Shown here piece after piece: positions 1 through 11,614 of a DNA stretch of 64,000 bases. The DNA comes from Ailurus styani. Its lineage: Eukaryota; Chordata; Mammalia; Carnivora; Ailuridae. Position 1 is the first letter of the stretch. Every line of letters begins with the position of its first letter. Where the stretch lies: the NCBI GenBank assembly GCA_002007465.1, contig LNAC01000018.1, forward strand, positions 5,456,464 through 5,520,463, read 5' to 3'. The notes beneath the pieces are model-generated. The model worked only from the letters and a program-made list of their open reading frames with translations, searched no databases and was not told the origin of the DNA. A program made the translations under genes and the position numbers.

Positions 1-29
1 ACTGAATGAGCTGCCCAGGTTCCCCATTA

Positions 30-126
30 TTTTTTTAAGTAATTTCTACACCCAGCATAGGGTTTGAACTCACAATCCTGAGATCAAGAGTCACATGCTC
101 TTCCGATTAAGCCAGCCAGGCACCCC
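30..126 (-). mobile_element. Short tRNA-type SINE
   Basis: Minus-strand short CAN-type SINE: tttctacacccagcataggg to gccagccaggcacccc, carrying the tRNA-derived head only. Confidence 0.75.
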
Positions 127-663
127 ATGAACATATATATTTAAATCTCTCCTGTCCACATCCACAGATGAGTCATGCCCAATACCACTTTCACAGTTTC
201 AAAGACTTTTCTTGGTTCTCTAGAGCCTCTGGGCTGATTGTCAAACTTGGGCATTCAGGACCCACCTCAAAATGGTTTCCGGCCCTTTCTTTACTGTGCA
301 TTCAAGTCAAGACATTGGCTGACCACTGTGGAGTCTCTGAGATACTCAGAGAAGTTTTTGAGGTAACTTGAGGGCTCAGTGTGACCTCACCCTAGGTCTC
401 ATTTCCTGATGTATCTCTAGGCATGTTCTGGGACCCCAACAAGTCCCTTTCTCCATATTTGGCTCTGTCCCTGTCCTTCCTCCTCCATATCCTTCATTGC
501 CCCCTTGTCCTATGACCACGTGTGTTTACATCTCAGGCGTCTTGTCTTGGCGCAGTGGTTCCTGAGGCGGCGTTTCTGCTCACCCAATAAGACAGCACGA
601 GGCAGGTGGCCTCTGATGAGGCCTCCCTCTTCCCCGGGGCCGGGTGGGTGGAGTGAGGCTCTG

Positions 664-677
664 GCGCCCTCCTGTGG
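664..677 (-). promoter_or_regulatory. Weaker CTCF-type motif, reverse orientation
   Basis: GCGCCCTCCTGTGG on the plus strand matches 12 of 14 positions of the reverse-complement CTCF core. It sits in a moderately GC-rich, non-repeat stretch. Confidence 0.3.
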
Positions 678-852
678 TCAAAGACGATCACAAGCCTCAC
701 ACAAATTTTTCCTTCTTGATCTCCCAGGAGGAACTCTGCCTGGGGCTACTTCCGGGTCTGTTTGTTCTGGATGCCTCTGTTCTGGCTAATGCCCTCAAAG
801 GCAGAGTCGGCTGGCAATCACAAACAAAATTTAAGGAACGTTGTTAACATTG

Positions 853-932
853 GGGCGCCTGGCTGACTCAGTACACAGAGTTAGGGACTCTTGATCATGT
901 TGGGAATAGAGTTTACTTAAAAAAAATTAAAT
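853..932 (+). mobile_element. Short tRNA-type SINE, partial
   Basis: ggggcgcctggctgactcag then gagtttacttaaaaa; a diverged short form. Confidence 0.65.
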
Positions 933-935
933 AAG

Positions 936-1138
936 GGGAGCCTGGGTGGCTCAGTCGTTATGTGTCTGCCTTCTGCTCACGTCGTGATCCCAGAGTCCTG
1001 GGATTGAGCCCCCATGGGGCTCCCTGCTCATCAGGGAGCCTGCTTCTCCCTTTCCCACTCCCCCTCCTTGTGTTCCCTCTCTCATTGTCTCTGTCTCTCT
1101 CAAATAAATAAGATCTTTTAAAAAAATTAAATAAAAAA
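936..1138 (+). mobile_element. CAN-type SINE
   Basis: Head gagcctgggtggctcagtcg, CT-rich middle, caaataaataagatctttta tail. Confidence 0.9.
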
Positions 1139-1139
1139 T

Positions 1140-1230
1140 ACATTTAGGGAGCACCTACTGGACTTGTACATAGTTGTATTGTAGATAGCCAGTTGCTGTG
1201 CTGGCGTTGGGGATACGGAAAGTAAGTATT
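1140..1230 (-). repeat. L2/MIR-end relic
   Basis: gagcacctactggacttgta and gctggcgttggggatacgga resemble antisense L2 3' sequence. Confidence 0.45.
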
Positions 1231-1239
1231 AGTTACTGA

Positions 1240-1982
1240 GAAATTTGATCCAGCCCCTTGCTTGCCCCTCACAGGTGGAGAGGCCCAAAGAGATGGGCCC
1301 AAATTCACTCAATTATGCAAAATGGACATACAACTCAGGTGGGGATATTCTGGAGGCAAGTCAAGCTCTGGATGACTGGTTGGACCCATCCTGGTATTTT
1401 TTTATCCTGCTCTCCATCATAAAATGTCCACCTTAGTCAGGAGTTGCAGACTCCCAGCCTGCAGGGTAAGGGGGTGGCACTGAGGGAGGCAGCCTGGGTG
1501 TCTGGTGGGCAGGAGAGCTCAGGCCTGCTGAAAGGGACAGTGCTTCTCGGCCCCAGCCAGCTGCTTGCTGCTCAGCAAGGTGGTGGTCTCACGTGACTTG
1601 ATGTTTTGATTTTTCAAGAGAAATTGGACATTCAGATTTTAATGTGCAAGTTCATGATTTCAGATATTGGCAACTAACCCCCAAATTTAAAAACTGTTGC
1701 ATGTACTAAACCGTGCCCTTGTGTTGTTGGTTTGCAACTCAAAGATTTTTTCTAGTTTTCACTTTGTGCAGTAAGTCAGTCCAGGGACAAAAACTCCCCC
1801 CAGGTGCTCAGTTGCACTCAACCCATGTGTATGGCCCCCTCCTCTGCCTCCTTTGTCCCTTTCCTTTTTTACAGAAGCAATTTTGGCCATCTTCTCATCA
1901 TCACCTATGTCAATCCCAGATCTCCCCCGTGAGAACTCGGCTTCCTTGTGGCAGGAAGCTGTATCGGCAATGCCTCGAGAGG
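1240..1982. other. Unique intergenic stretch
   Basis: No gene or recognisable repeat. It ends in the CTCF motif at 1983. Confidence 0.5.
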
Positions 1983-1996
1983 CCACTAGGGGGCAG
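1983..1996 (+). promoter_or_regulatory. CTCF-type motif, forward orientation
   Basis: CCACTAGGGGGCAG matches every position of the CTCF core CCASYAGRKGGCRS. It lies upstream of OAZ2 in non-repeat sequence, 80 bases before a CpG-rich patch. Occupancy is not shown by sequence. Confidence 0.6.
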
Positions 1997-2059
1997 GGTC
2001 GGATGCAGAGAATATTTGTTTTTTACTGACGGAATCGTGAGGTTTTAATTACCCTTTGC

Positions 2060-2260
2060 CAGTGTTGCCGATTTCAGCCCTCAATCCAGGTTTCGGAGTT
2101 CAGGAAGGCGTCTGGGGTCGGTTCCCCGAGGGTGCAGCGCGGCTCGCCATTCCCTGCATCACCTCAGGAGGGCAACTTTCTACCCGGGCTCCCTGTCCCC
2201 GCCCCACCGCCCGCCTTGCAGGTCAGGTCGGGCGATCACCCAGCACTCGCTGATGTCAGG
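2060..2260. promoter_or_regulatory. Small CpG-rich patch, candidate distal element
   Basis: Many CpGs and GC-rich words (ccccgccccaccgcccgcc) occur in otherwise CpG-poor intergenic DNA, just after a CTCF motif. No gene start is evident, so an enhancer or insulator role is only a suggestion. Confidence 0.35.
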
Positions 2261-2989
2261 TGGATCCGTTTACCCACAGACCTTTGAAGAGCCTTCAATG
2301 GCTCATCATTACACACAGCTTTTCATAAGGGGAGTGTCAAGACGCGGATCCCTGTTAAGTGAAAGGGAGTGGGATGGGAGGAGCTTTGACTTCAGTCGTC
2401 TCAACTGTGATCCTCTGGGCAAGCCTTGCTATTCCGACTGCAGAGATGAGGAGGTTGAAGCACACCGAGAAGAATGACCAGTTCAGCCACCAGGTAGACC
2501 TCATAAGTTCTAAACGTCCTTGCTAGATAGTGTGGGGGAGATAAAAACTTAAAATATGGTTTCCATCCTTAAACTACAGCTTGTTAGGAAAACATGAAAC
2601 AGGTGTATAAAAATGTAACTAACTCCCCAGCTTCCAAATGGGTGGTACAGGCAATAATGCCAGCAGGAACTCGGAGAGGGCCCTGGATCTAAGGAAGGCT
2701 TCACCAAAGCCTCAGTGGTCTTCACACTTGGGTATGTGTACCCCTGGAGGTGCACAGAGGCTTCTCTAAGGGGTGGTGGCAGGGTTATGTTCAAGGGAAT
2801 CAATTTCCAGATCGCCATCTTCAGCGAAGACTAGTCTGCGCTTCCTAATGCCTGGCCTCACTTCCCTTCATTTCCACAATTTCTTGCCTGGCGTTTTACA
2901 AAAGAAAAGTCTGTTAACCCTCAGTGCTCCTCACCCGTGTTCCCTGTTCTCCTCCAGGTACTTTCCCACCTTTTAGAAGTCAGGTGTTG

Positions 2990-3150
2990 GGGCGCCTGGT
3001 TGGCACAGTCGGTTGAGCCTCTGACTCTTGGTTTTGGCTCAGGTCAAGATCTCAGGGTCGTGGGATAGAGCAGGGATTCTGTTTGAGTTCTCTCTCCCTC
3101 TCATCCTCTCTCTCTCTCAAAATAAATAAATCTTCTAAAAAAAAAGATCA
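2990..3150 (+). mobile_element. CAN-type SINE
   Basis: ggggcgcctggttggcacag to aaataaataaatcttctaaa. Somewhat diverged. Confidence 0.85.
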
Positions 3151-3879
3151 GGTGTGGCCATATGACTTGCTTTGGCCAATATGAGCAAAAACGGGTCTTC
3201 CGGGAGGAGGCGTTTAGAAACCAGTGTATGATTCTCCCTCTTACCTTCTCTCTGCCCTGTTGACTGACTGAAGACATTTCAGACGGCGGTGTCGGGATCC
3301 CCGAGTGACGATGGCATGGATCAGAACCCCCAGCTGACCTGCGATGGACACGTATCGTGAGTTGGGGGGAAGAATCTTTGTGGGTTTAAAGAAATTGAGA
3401 TTTTGAGGTTGCTTGTTACTACAGCCTAACATAACCTATACTATTATATATACTATTATACAAAGGACTTATCTTTACCCCATCCTAACTCTTATTTTGA
3501 TGTGTTGCCTTGGTGTGTAAAAATCTCTGGGGCTCCAAAGAAGCAATTTAAAATAGTGATTTCAATATTGAGAAAACAAATGACTCAGGATGTCTGGACA
3601 ATAAATTGTTTCACAAATCAAAGATTTCCCAATGTTTTGCTTTTGACTGATGAAGGAGGTGAAGCAAATTCAGTTGTTACTGGTTGGATGATTAGGTAGT
3701 ATTGAGTGACTCTGCTTGAACTTCTTCCATTCCTGTGTACTTATTTATGTGAATAAGATTTCTCAGCATTATCATCTACAACAATAGGAGGTAGGGATAA
3801 AGGTGATGTTGATCACTGTTTCATTCCAACATGTATACAACTATTCCGAGTTGTAGTTCTTATAAAATTTTACTCCTTG

Positions 3880-3980
3880 GGGTGCCTGGTTGGTTCAGTT
3901 GGTAAAGCATGCAACTCTTGATCTCTTGATCTTGGTCATGAGTTCGAGCCCCACACTGGGGTAGAGCTTACTTAAAAAAT
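3880..3980 (+). mobile_element. Short tRNA-type SINE
   Basis: ggggtgcctggttggttcag to gtagagcttacttaaaaaa. Confidence 0.8.
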
Positions 3981-3991
3981 ATTTTTACTCC

Positions 3992-4192
3992 TGGGGCACC
4001 TGGGTGGCTCAGTTGTTAAGTATCTGCCTTCTGCTCAGGTCATAATCCCAGGGTCCTGGGATCGAGCCCCGAATCCGGCTCCCTGCTCAGTGGGGAGCCG
4101 GCTTCCCTCTCTCCCACTCCCCCTGCTTGTGTTCCCTCTCTCACTGTATCTCTCTCTGTCAAATAAATAAAAAATATCTTTTAAAAATATAT
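3992..4192 (+). mobile_element. CAN-type SINE
   Basis: ggggcacctgggtggctcag to caaataaataaaaaatatct, placed in tandem after the short SINE. Confidence 0.9.
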
Positions 4193-4623
4193 ATATTTAC
4201 TCCTTATATTTAATAATGCTCTATCAACATTTGCAATATATTTATGTTGTTTTGACAAACAGTGAGCGAATAATAACTGTAATGATAAATCAATCCAGAA
4301 GAAAAATTTAAACCCTGGAGCCTCATGGCCACAAAAAATAGAATATAATTTTGATTATATATGTATATATACACACACACATATGTATTGCAGATATATA
4401 TTTATGGCAGAAAAGTATTTGATCAATAAAAGATTTTCAAGCATAAACTATATTTTACTTAGGATAGCATTTTGTGGGAGAAGTAGGAAAAAAATGCATT
4501 TAAGAAGAAAAAGTGATGTAAATTTTCCTCAGTTAAAGACGAGCTTACTTACGTATTTTGCAAATGGTTGATGATGAGTATGAAATCACTGTGACTCCAG
4601 TTTTATTTTAAAATGTCAGTATG

Positions 4624-4840
4624 GGGGTGCCTGGGTGGCTCAGTCATTAAGCGTCTGCCTTTGGCTCAGGTCATGATCTCAGGGTGTTGGGATCAAGCCC
4701 TGCAACGGGCTCCCTGCTCAGCGGGAAGCCTGCTTCTCCCTCTCCCACTCCCCCTGCTTGTGTTCCCTCTCTCACTGTGTCTCTCTCTGTCAAATAAATG
4801 AATAAATAAAATCTTGAAAAAAATGAAAAAAAAATGTCAG
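4624..4840 (+). mobile_element. CAN-type SINE
   Basis: ggggtgcctgggtggctcag to aaataaatgaataaataaa. The flanking aaaatgtcagtatg copies (4612 and 4833) look like a target-site duplication. Confidence 0.92.
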
Positions 4841-4934
4841 TATGTCCATTACACCAAAAATCATATCCTTTGCAACTGCAGCTGACCCTTAACACGGGTT
4901 TGAGTTGTGAGGGTCCACTTATACATGGATTTTT

Positions 4935-5137
4935 TTAAAGATTTTATTTCATTTTTATTTTATTTTTAAAAAATATTTATTTGAGAGAGTGAGGACAAGC
5001 AGGGGGAAGGGCAGAGGGAGAGGGAGAAGCGGGCTCCCCACTGAGCATGGAGCCTGTGGGGCTCCATCCCACAACCTGGAGATCATGACCTGAGCTGAAG
5101 ACAGATGCTTAACTAACTGAGCCACCCAGGTGCCCCT
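4935..5137 (-). mobile_element. CAN-type SINE, antisense
   Basis: A/T tail at left, gagccacccaggtgccc at right; inside the Tigger-like element. Confidence 0.88.
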
Positions 5138-5236
5138 AGATTTTAAAGTAATCTCTACACCCTACATGGGGCTCAAACTCACAACTCCGTGATCAAGAGT
5201 CACATGCTCCACCGACTGAGCCAGCCAGGACCCCCT
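5138..5236 (-). mobile_element. Short tRNA-type SINE, antisense
   Basis: ttaaagtaatctctacaccc to gagccagccaggaccccc, directly adjoining the preceding SINE. Confidence 0.8.
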
Positions 5237-5304
5237 GGATTTTTTTTTATAAGTACAGCACAGTACTCTAAATGTATTTTCTCTTCCTTATGGTTTTCTT
5301 TTTT

Positions 5305-5505
5305 TTAAAGATTTTTTTTTATTTATTCATTTGACACAGAGAGAGAGATTACAAGTAGGCAGAGAGGCAGGCAGAGAGAGGATGGAGGAGGAAGCAGGCT
5401 CCCCGCTGAGCAGAGAGCCCGATGTGGGCCTTGATCCCAGGACCCTGGGATCATGACCTGAGCCGAAGGCAGGGGCTTTAACCCACTGAGCCACCCAGGC
5501 GCCCA
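5305..5505 (-). mobile_element. Young CAN-type SINE (caagtaggcagag subfamily), antisense
   Basis: ttaaagattttttttt, acaagtaggcagagaggcag and gagccacccaggcgccc. Flanks ccttatggttttct repeat on both sides (TSD). Confidence 0.92.
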
Positions 5506-5734
5506 TTCCTTATGGTTTTCTAGTAACATTTTCTTTTCTCTGGCTTGCTTTATTGTAAGAATACAGTACATAATATATGAAATATGTGTTACTAGACTAT
5601 GTTATTGGTAAGGCGCCTAATCAGCAGTAGGCTACTAGTAGTTAAGTTTGGGGGGAGTCAGAAGTTAGACATGGGTTTTTTACCGCAGGGGTTGGCACCC
5701 CAACCCCCACATTGTTCAAGGGTCAACTGTATTT

Positions 5735-6685
5735 AAACCTTGTCAGAAAAAAAATTTTTAATCTCAAGAGAATACATAGTTCATGGAGATAAGCATGAAA
5801 GGTGAGTTGGGGTGAGACAGTTACCAGGCTAAGGCATCTCTGCCTTAATTTTAATTATGCAAGTTACACATGATTATAATCTCCTTGTAAAATAGTTGAG
5901 CTTTAGGGATAGGCTTTAGGGATAGGGATAGGCTAGGGATAGACTTCCATTTCTGGTCCCCTCCCTGTCTCCCCAGCGGTGACCTTGGCTTTCAGTTTGG
6001 TGTTAGTTCCTTCCGATGGGCTTCCGTGCATTCACACGCACAGGCTGCTTCATGAGAGGACACCTAGAGTAAGGAGTTTCCGCTTTATTACACAGTCATT
6101 AGCAGCCAGGGGCTGGGGGATGGGCTGTGATCGCTTCAATACATGACTTTTTTTATGGCTGACGCCTGGAGTTTGTTCACTGAGAAAAGGAGAATTGTGA
6201 TTTGGGGGTGAGGGAAGGAGTGGGGGTTAGTTTTGGCACCAAGCCCATGACAGTATTGTCAGAGGATGGCATTAAGCATCATGTCACTGGAAAGCAGAGG
6301 GGATGGTACAGAAGAGGTGGTGGGAGGACACCAGATCTCATCTTTATTTGCTCACAGATATACCTGGTGGGGTAGAAACATTTTCTCTAGAAACAGATGG
6401 CCATCATGGGTTCTTTTATGCCCCCACTTTTGATAAAGACAAGGGCCTGGAAAACGGTATAATGATCATACCAGTGTGATGAGCTTCAGTGTTGAGGACG
6501 GTGAAGGTGGTAGGGACTGTGGCAAAATGGATGGCAGCCCAAGCTCTTTCTATAGGAACAGTCCTTACTCAGCCCACTCAGTGCTGTCTTGGGGAAATAT
6601 GGCGTCAGTGTTCGCCATATCTTCTTCAAGAGACTGTAGAGGTTGGGATTTTTTTGTGTGAAATCTCTCAATATTGGTTCAAAAT
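5735..6685. other. Unique intergenic stretch
   Basis: No gene is supported. A tttagggatagg tandem words cluster (5897-5941) and a minus-strand AATAAA near 6083 are the only marks. Confidence 0.45.
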
Positions 6686-6689
6686 TTTC

Positions 6690-6901
6690 TTTTTTTTTCT
6701 TTTTTTTTTTTTAAAGATTTTATTTCTTTATTTGACACAGAGAGAGAGAGAGATCACAAGTAGGCAGAGAGGCAGAGAGAGAGGAGGAAGCAGGCTCCCT
6801 GCCGAGCAGAGAGCCCGATATGGGCCTCGATCCCAGGACCCTGAGATCATGACCTGAGCCGAAAGCAGAGGCTTTAACCCACTGAGCCACCCAGGCGCCC
6901 T
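6690..6901 (-). mobile_element. Young CAN-type SINE, antisense
   Basis: Contains cacaagtaggcagagaggca and ends gccacccaggcgccc. Flanks ggttcaaaattttct / ggttcaaaaatttct form a TSD. Confidence 0.92.
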
Positions 6902-6904
6902 GGT

Positions 6905-7447
6905 TCAAAAATTTCTTAAGTGCTGTGCTGGCCAAACAAGGCATGTGTTTGCAGGATGCATTTGGCCTGTGGGCTGCTAGTTTGTGATCTTCGTTTTAAG
7001 GCTTCTTGCCTAAAGGTAGAGTACTGGACCATCATGTAATCTCTTAATCTCTTGGCATGCGCCCGGCTCTAAGATCTGCGGTTCTGAAGGATTCTAGGCT
7101 TCTTAGGGAGATGCTGTGGGAACGGTTGACTTCACTGCGCATGTCTGGTTCCCACCTGCTGTCCAACATCCAGCTGGTAATAGAGCTCTGCCAGGAAGTT
7201 GGGAGCTCTGCAGAAGATTCCAGGAGCACCCTCGTAAATCCAGGGAAGTAAGCCAATGTAGGTTCAGAAGAAGTTAAGACTCCTCCGGGGAGTTAGTCCT
7301 AAGGGCTCCAGTGTCCTCCTCTCAGGTGCTGGTTCTTATGCCTCTCCCAGGGCCGAGCCCAGTGAGAATATAGACTGGTGACTGTTTCTTAAAGGGCTTT
7401 GTCCTGACTAAATCCAAGCAAGGCAGTCAGACACAAATGAAAAAGCA

Positions 7448-7489
<42 letters not shown>

Positions 7490-8689
7490 CCCCAGCACTT
7501 CCAAGACCTTTTCCCACACAGTCCCATGGCTGCCGGAAGGGCAGCTGGTCGTGGGAACGGACTCGAGGTCCCCTCCCCCCATGGAAGCTCCACCCTGCTC
7601 CATTTACTCCCAGCCCTGCGATCCTGGTTCCCTCCACCCGCTTACTACTTGCAGGGAAGGAAATAGCTGAACAATGCAGCAGATCAGAGAGTGGGCACTG
7701 GGCCAAGGGCCCTGGACTCCAGCCTCTGGCTGCTCTATTCCCACTGCACTCCCCTCCCTCTCCCTCCGTGTCGCCTGAAGGTTGCCTTCCTCAGACCTTC
7801 CTCTCTATCTTCTCACCGTCCCTGGCAAACTTCAGATGGCTAACAGGACCTTTCACCCCTTTCCTGAGTTTGCCCCTTCCCCATTGTGGGGTAGCCAGTG
7901 ATGTCCCTACTTCCCCTGGAGTATGATTCCTAGTATGAGGGGCAGAAGCTAGGCTTTGATGGAGATTTTGACCAGTGGGATTGGACGAGAAGGAAAGGTC
8001 ATTTTTCCTGAAGTTTTTCTCCAGAGGTGAAAGCAAGCCCTGAGAATGGAGGCAGTGCTGGAACAAGAGCCCCCGGAGTCCTCATTCTCTCTTCCGGACA
8101 GACCCATCTCAATGGGGCAGGAGGGGGATGCATGTGCTCACGGGCCTGGGGGGGGGCATTCTGAGAGAAACAGAAAGGAATCACTAGTCATTTCCAGTTT
8201 CTTGCGGCTGGGAAGGTGGTGGGAACCACTACTTTTGTTTTTCCTGTTGGTCTAAAATCATATTCTGCTTGGGTCCGGAACCCCACGCCCCAGGCAGTTC
8301 TGCCCCTTGCTCATTCTTGGTTCTGGTGCTTTCCAATGCCTCGCCTTCCGCCAGGCATTTCCTGTCCTGGGAGCCAAGGGGCAGGTTTCCTCACAAATTT
8401 TTGCCACCTCTAAAAGCCAAGCCAGTCTCCTCTGTCTTCCTCAGATTGGGATTCAGGGAGTAGGGAGTGGGTTGGAAGCTGGAGTCTGAGGGGAGCTCAC
8501 TGGATAGGTGACAAGAGGCCCATCCTCAGACCCTTTCTCCTGCCACACCCCGGGTGAGAGAGTCTTCAATCCCAGTCTCTTTCCTCTGACATTTGGTTCC
8601 CCCTTCAGTGACTTCTGTCCCTGTGTAGCTTGGCCGTATGCAAGGGGGCCACTTGGAAGCCTAAAGTCTTGAGAGCTAGAAAGAGGGCT
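6905..8689. other. Unique intergenic stretch with CA microsatellite
   Basis: Moderately GC-rich. Open frames are short and have no recognisable domain. Confidence 0.5.
7444..7484. repeat. (CA)n microsatellite
   Basis: About 20 uninterrupted CA units, long enough to be polymorphic. Confidence 0.95.
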
Positions 8690-8830
8690 CAAGAGCCCCC
8701 TCCCAAACTCAGATTGTAGCTGAGAAGCTCAGGCACAGAGCTCAGATGCCTTGCCCAAGATCAACAACCAATAAAAGGGGGAGAACTGGGACACAGGTTT
8801 TCTGACTCTTAGGCAATGTCTTTCTGTAAT
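8690..8830 (-). repeat. MIR, antisense
   Basis: ctcaggcacagagctcagat, ttgcccaagatcaacaacca and ggttttctgactcttag follow the reverse-complement MIR order. Confidence 0.65.
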
Positions 8831-9187
8831 TTTCTACAGTTTCCAAAGGCAGTGTTGGCATAACCCTGTGGGGAGGTGGGGAACAGAAGAAAAATGTCAG
8901 TTACTTGGTGTCCTAATCTTGCTTGAGCCTTTTAGAACCTTCATTTTTGTCGTCTTTTTTTAGTACCTCAGGCTCGATTTTTCACCTTGAGAAAGTGGTA
9001 TTTGAATTGCCTTTTGTTCTTATCAAAGAAGCTGATGCTAATTCTTAACTCCTGTACTCAGAGGCTAAGCAACCCACTTTTGCACTAATGATGCCAGCTG
9101 CGTTTGCTTCCAGTTGTTTCGTAGATGTTAAGGCATGTCTCTCCAACTCAGCCGCAAGCTTTGCTTCACAAAATATTCACTGAATTT

Positions 9188-9650
9188 TATCACAATAAAA
9201 AAATAATCATCAAGTGCCTACTACAGCCCGGGCTCTCTGCTTCTCACCCTTGAAGAGCGTCCAGTCTAAAGGGCACAAGACACTGTGAGGAAGCAATGGA
9301 CTAATGATGGCAGGTGTGATGGTCGCTGTGAGGGGAATGCCCGGGGCTCCCTGAGGAGGTGGCATTTCAGGTGAGCTCTCCAGGAGGGGGAGCCAGCCTT
9401 GTGAAGATCTGGTGAAAATGGGGTCTGGGCCAAGAGCAGAGTGGGAATACGCGCCCTGAGCTTGTCGTGTTTGAGACTGAAAAGGAGCCAGAATCGCTCT
9501 AGGGAGAAGGGTGTGGGAAGAAACTGGAGGGGATTGAAGGCTCAGGTCCGTAGAGTCTTGTATGCAGGAGAGGTGAGGGATTTAGATTTTATTACAAGTG
9601 AGTTAGGAAGCCACTGGAGGGTTTAAAGTACAGGAACAACATGATCTATA
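9188..9650 (-). repeat. L2 LINE 3' end, antisense
   Basis: Contains tcaagtgcctactacagccc, gaggaggtggcatttcaggt and gaagccactggagggtttaa, the reverse-complement L2 order. Confidence 0.65.
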
Positions 9651-9769
9651 TTCTGATTTTATCTATCTATCTTTTGGGGAATAAATAGCTAGTTTATTTT
9701 TCTCTGACCAGGAGTAAGCTCATTTCTGGCACACAGTAGGTACTTTGTGTTTGGGCTCAACATGATTTC

Positions 9770-10445
9770 TTTCTTTCTTTTATTATTATGTTCAGTTAGC
9801 CAACATAGAGTACATCCTGAGTTTTTGTTGTAGCGTTCAACAATTCATTAGTTGCGTATACCACCCAGTGCTCATCACAACCCGTGCCCTCCTTGATACC
9901 CATCACCCCATCCCCTCACGCCCCTCCCTTCTGTAACCCTGAGTTTGTTTCCTAGAGTCCAGAGTCTCTCACGGTTTGTCTTCTTCTGATTTGTTCCCAG
10001 TTTTCCCTCCCTTCCCCTGTGGTTCTCTGTGCTATTCCTTGTGTTCCACATGTGAGTGAAACCATATGATAATTGTCTTTCTGTGCTTGACTTATTTCTA
10101 ATCCCCTCCAGTTCCATCCATGTCAATGCAAATGGTAGGTATTCATCCTTTCCGATGGCTGAGTAATATCCCATTGAGTATATGGACCACATCTTCTTTA
10201 TCCATTCGTCCATTGAAGGGCATCTCAGCTCCTTCCACCGTTCGGCTATTGTGGACACTGCTGCCATGAGCATTAGGGTGCAGGTGCCCCTTCTTTTCAC
10301 TACATCTGTATCTTTGGAGTAAATACCTCGTAGTGCAATTGCTGGGTCATAGTGTATCTCTATTTTTAACATCCTGAGGAACCTCCATACTGTTTTCCAG
10401 AGTGGTTGTACCAGCTTGCATTCCCACCAACAGTGTAAGAGAGTT
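9770..10445 (-). mobile_element. L1 3' part, antisense
   Basis: Minus-strand conceptual translation includes [10 protein letters not shown] and an MGYYSAIGKDEYLPFA stretch resembling the L1 ORF2 C-terminus, followed by 3' UTR sequence. Truncated 5'. Confidence 0.75.
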
Positions 10446-10449
10446 CATG

Positions 10450-10875
10450 ATTTCTGTTTGCTTGCTCAGTTTTCTGGGTTTACTGCGTTGTAACTGACAT
10501 AGAGCACTGTACTGGCTTAATGTGTACAGCGTAACGATGTGGCTTCTGTACGTTGCGAAATGGTTGTTACAGTAAATTGAGTTCACATCTATCATCTCAT
10601 AGAGATATTTTAAAAAACACATACAAAAAATTACAACTATATATACATATGTATATATATATATTTTTTTTCTCCTTGTGATGAGAACTCTTGGCGTGTC
10701 CTCTCCTTCCTATGCAATTTCCTATACATCCCACAGCACTGTTGACTAGAGCCATCATGTTGTACGTTACATCCCTAGTACTTCTTCATCTTACGACTGG
10801 AAGTTGGTGTTTTTAACCACCTTCATCCAATTCCCCTTCCCCCTCACTGACCTATATTTTAAAAATACTTAATAT
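10450..10875 (-). mobile_element. Older L1 3' UTR fragment, antisense
   Basis: ttgttacagtaaattgagtt, catgttgtacgttacatccc and ccaccttcatccaattcccc are typical of antisense L1M 3' UTRs. Diverged. Confidence 0.6.
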
Positions 10876-10889
10876 ATTAATCATCCTGG

Positions 10890-11240
10890 CTGTATTGGAG
10901 GGAATGGATTGGAAGAGGGCAAGAAAGGAGACAGGAGGTCATTTGGAGGCTGCAGTGATCTGAGCAAGAGGGCTGGATCAGGGCAGAAGAGATGGAGAAG
11001 AAATTTGCCCTTTCTGAAACAGAAGAGGCAGGACTTGTTATGATGGGTTGGATAACAAGAGGGAGGGGTGAAGGAAAGAGAGGAATTGTAATGACACCTA
11101 GATAGCTGCCTGAGCAACTTAGATGGTGGTGGGGCCATTTGTGAAGAAGGGTAACATGGACAACCCTAGGGGAGGACCAGGTTTGAAGGGACAGGTGGAC
11201 TCAAGGGTTTGGGCATGTGAATTTAAAGGCATTTAGTAGA
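10890..11240 (-). repeat. Probable L2/ancient LINE relic
   Basis: Purine-rich sequence with gaggtcatttggaggctgcag resembles antisense L2 further upstream in the element. Diverged and uncertain. Confidence 0.4.
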
Positions 11241-11409
11241 GATGTCAGATTGTCGCGATTGCCGTGTATCGTGTGATATGGTCTATATATTGCCATCCCA
11301 AAAGGGCTACATGTCACATTTGGTGGACAAATCTCTTAAATTTATTGTAATCTACAGATTTTCTCTTCCCACTTCTCCATCACCCCCCTTTTGGTGAAGA
11401 AATATATAT

Positions 11410-11582
11410 ATATTTAAAGATTTTGTTTATTTGAGAGAGAGGGAGAACACAGAGGAAGAGGGAGAGGGAGAAGCAGACTTCCCACTGAGAAGGGAACCCG
11501 ATATGGGGCTCTATCCCAGGACTCCGGGATCACCACCTGGGCTGCAGGCAGTTTAACTGACTGAGCCACCCAGGTGCCCCAG
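11410..11582 (-). mobile_element. CAN-type SINE, antisense
   Basis: aaagattttgtttatttgag to gagccacccaggtgcccc. Confidence 0.88.
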
Positions 11583-11614
11583 AGAGATCTTTGTCCTTTA
11601 GAAATGCCTTACAT

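Larger units (their letters stand above)
4879..5729. mobile_element. Tigger-like DNA transposon with SINE insertions
   Basis: Inverted ends cagctgacccttaacac and gttcaagggtcaactg are visible. The interior matches the remembered mammalian family with 'gggtccacttatacatggat'. Three SINEs (4935-5137, 5138-5236, 5305-5505) sit inside. The exact family name was not checked. Confidence 0.7.

Noticed and set aside
9875..10372. 165-codon minus-strand open frame
   Set aside because: Its sequence resembles the L1 ORF2 C-terminus. It is a truncated retrotransposon remnant and not a host gene.
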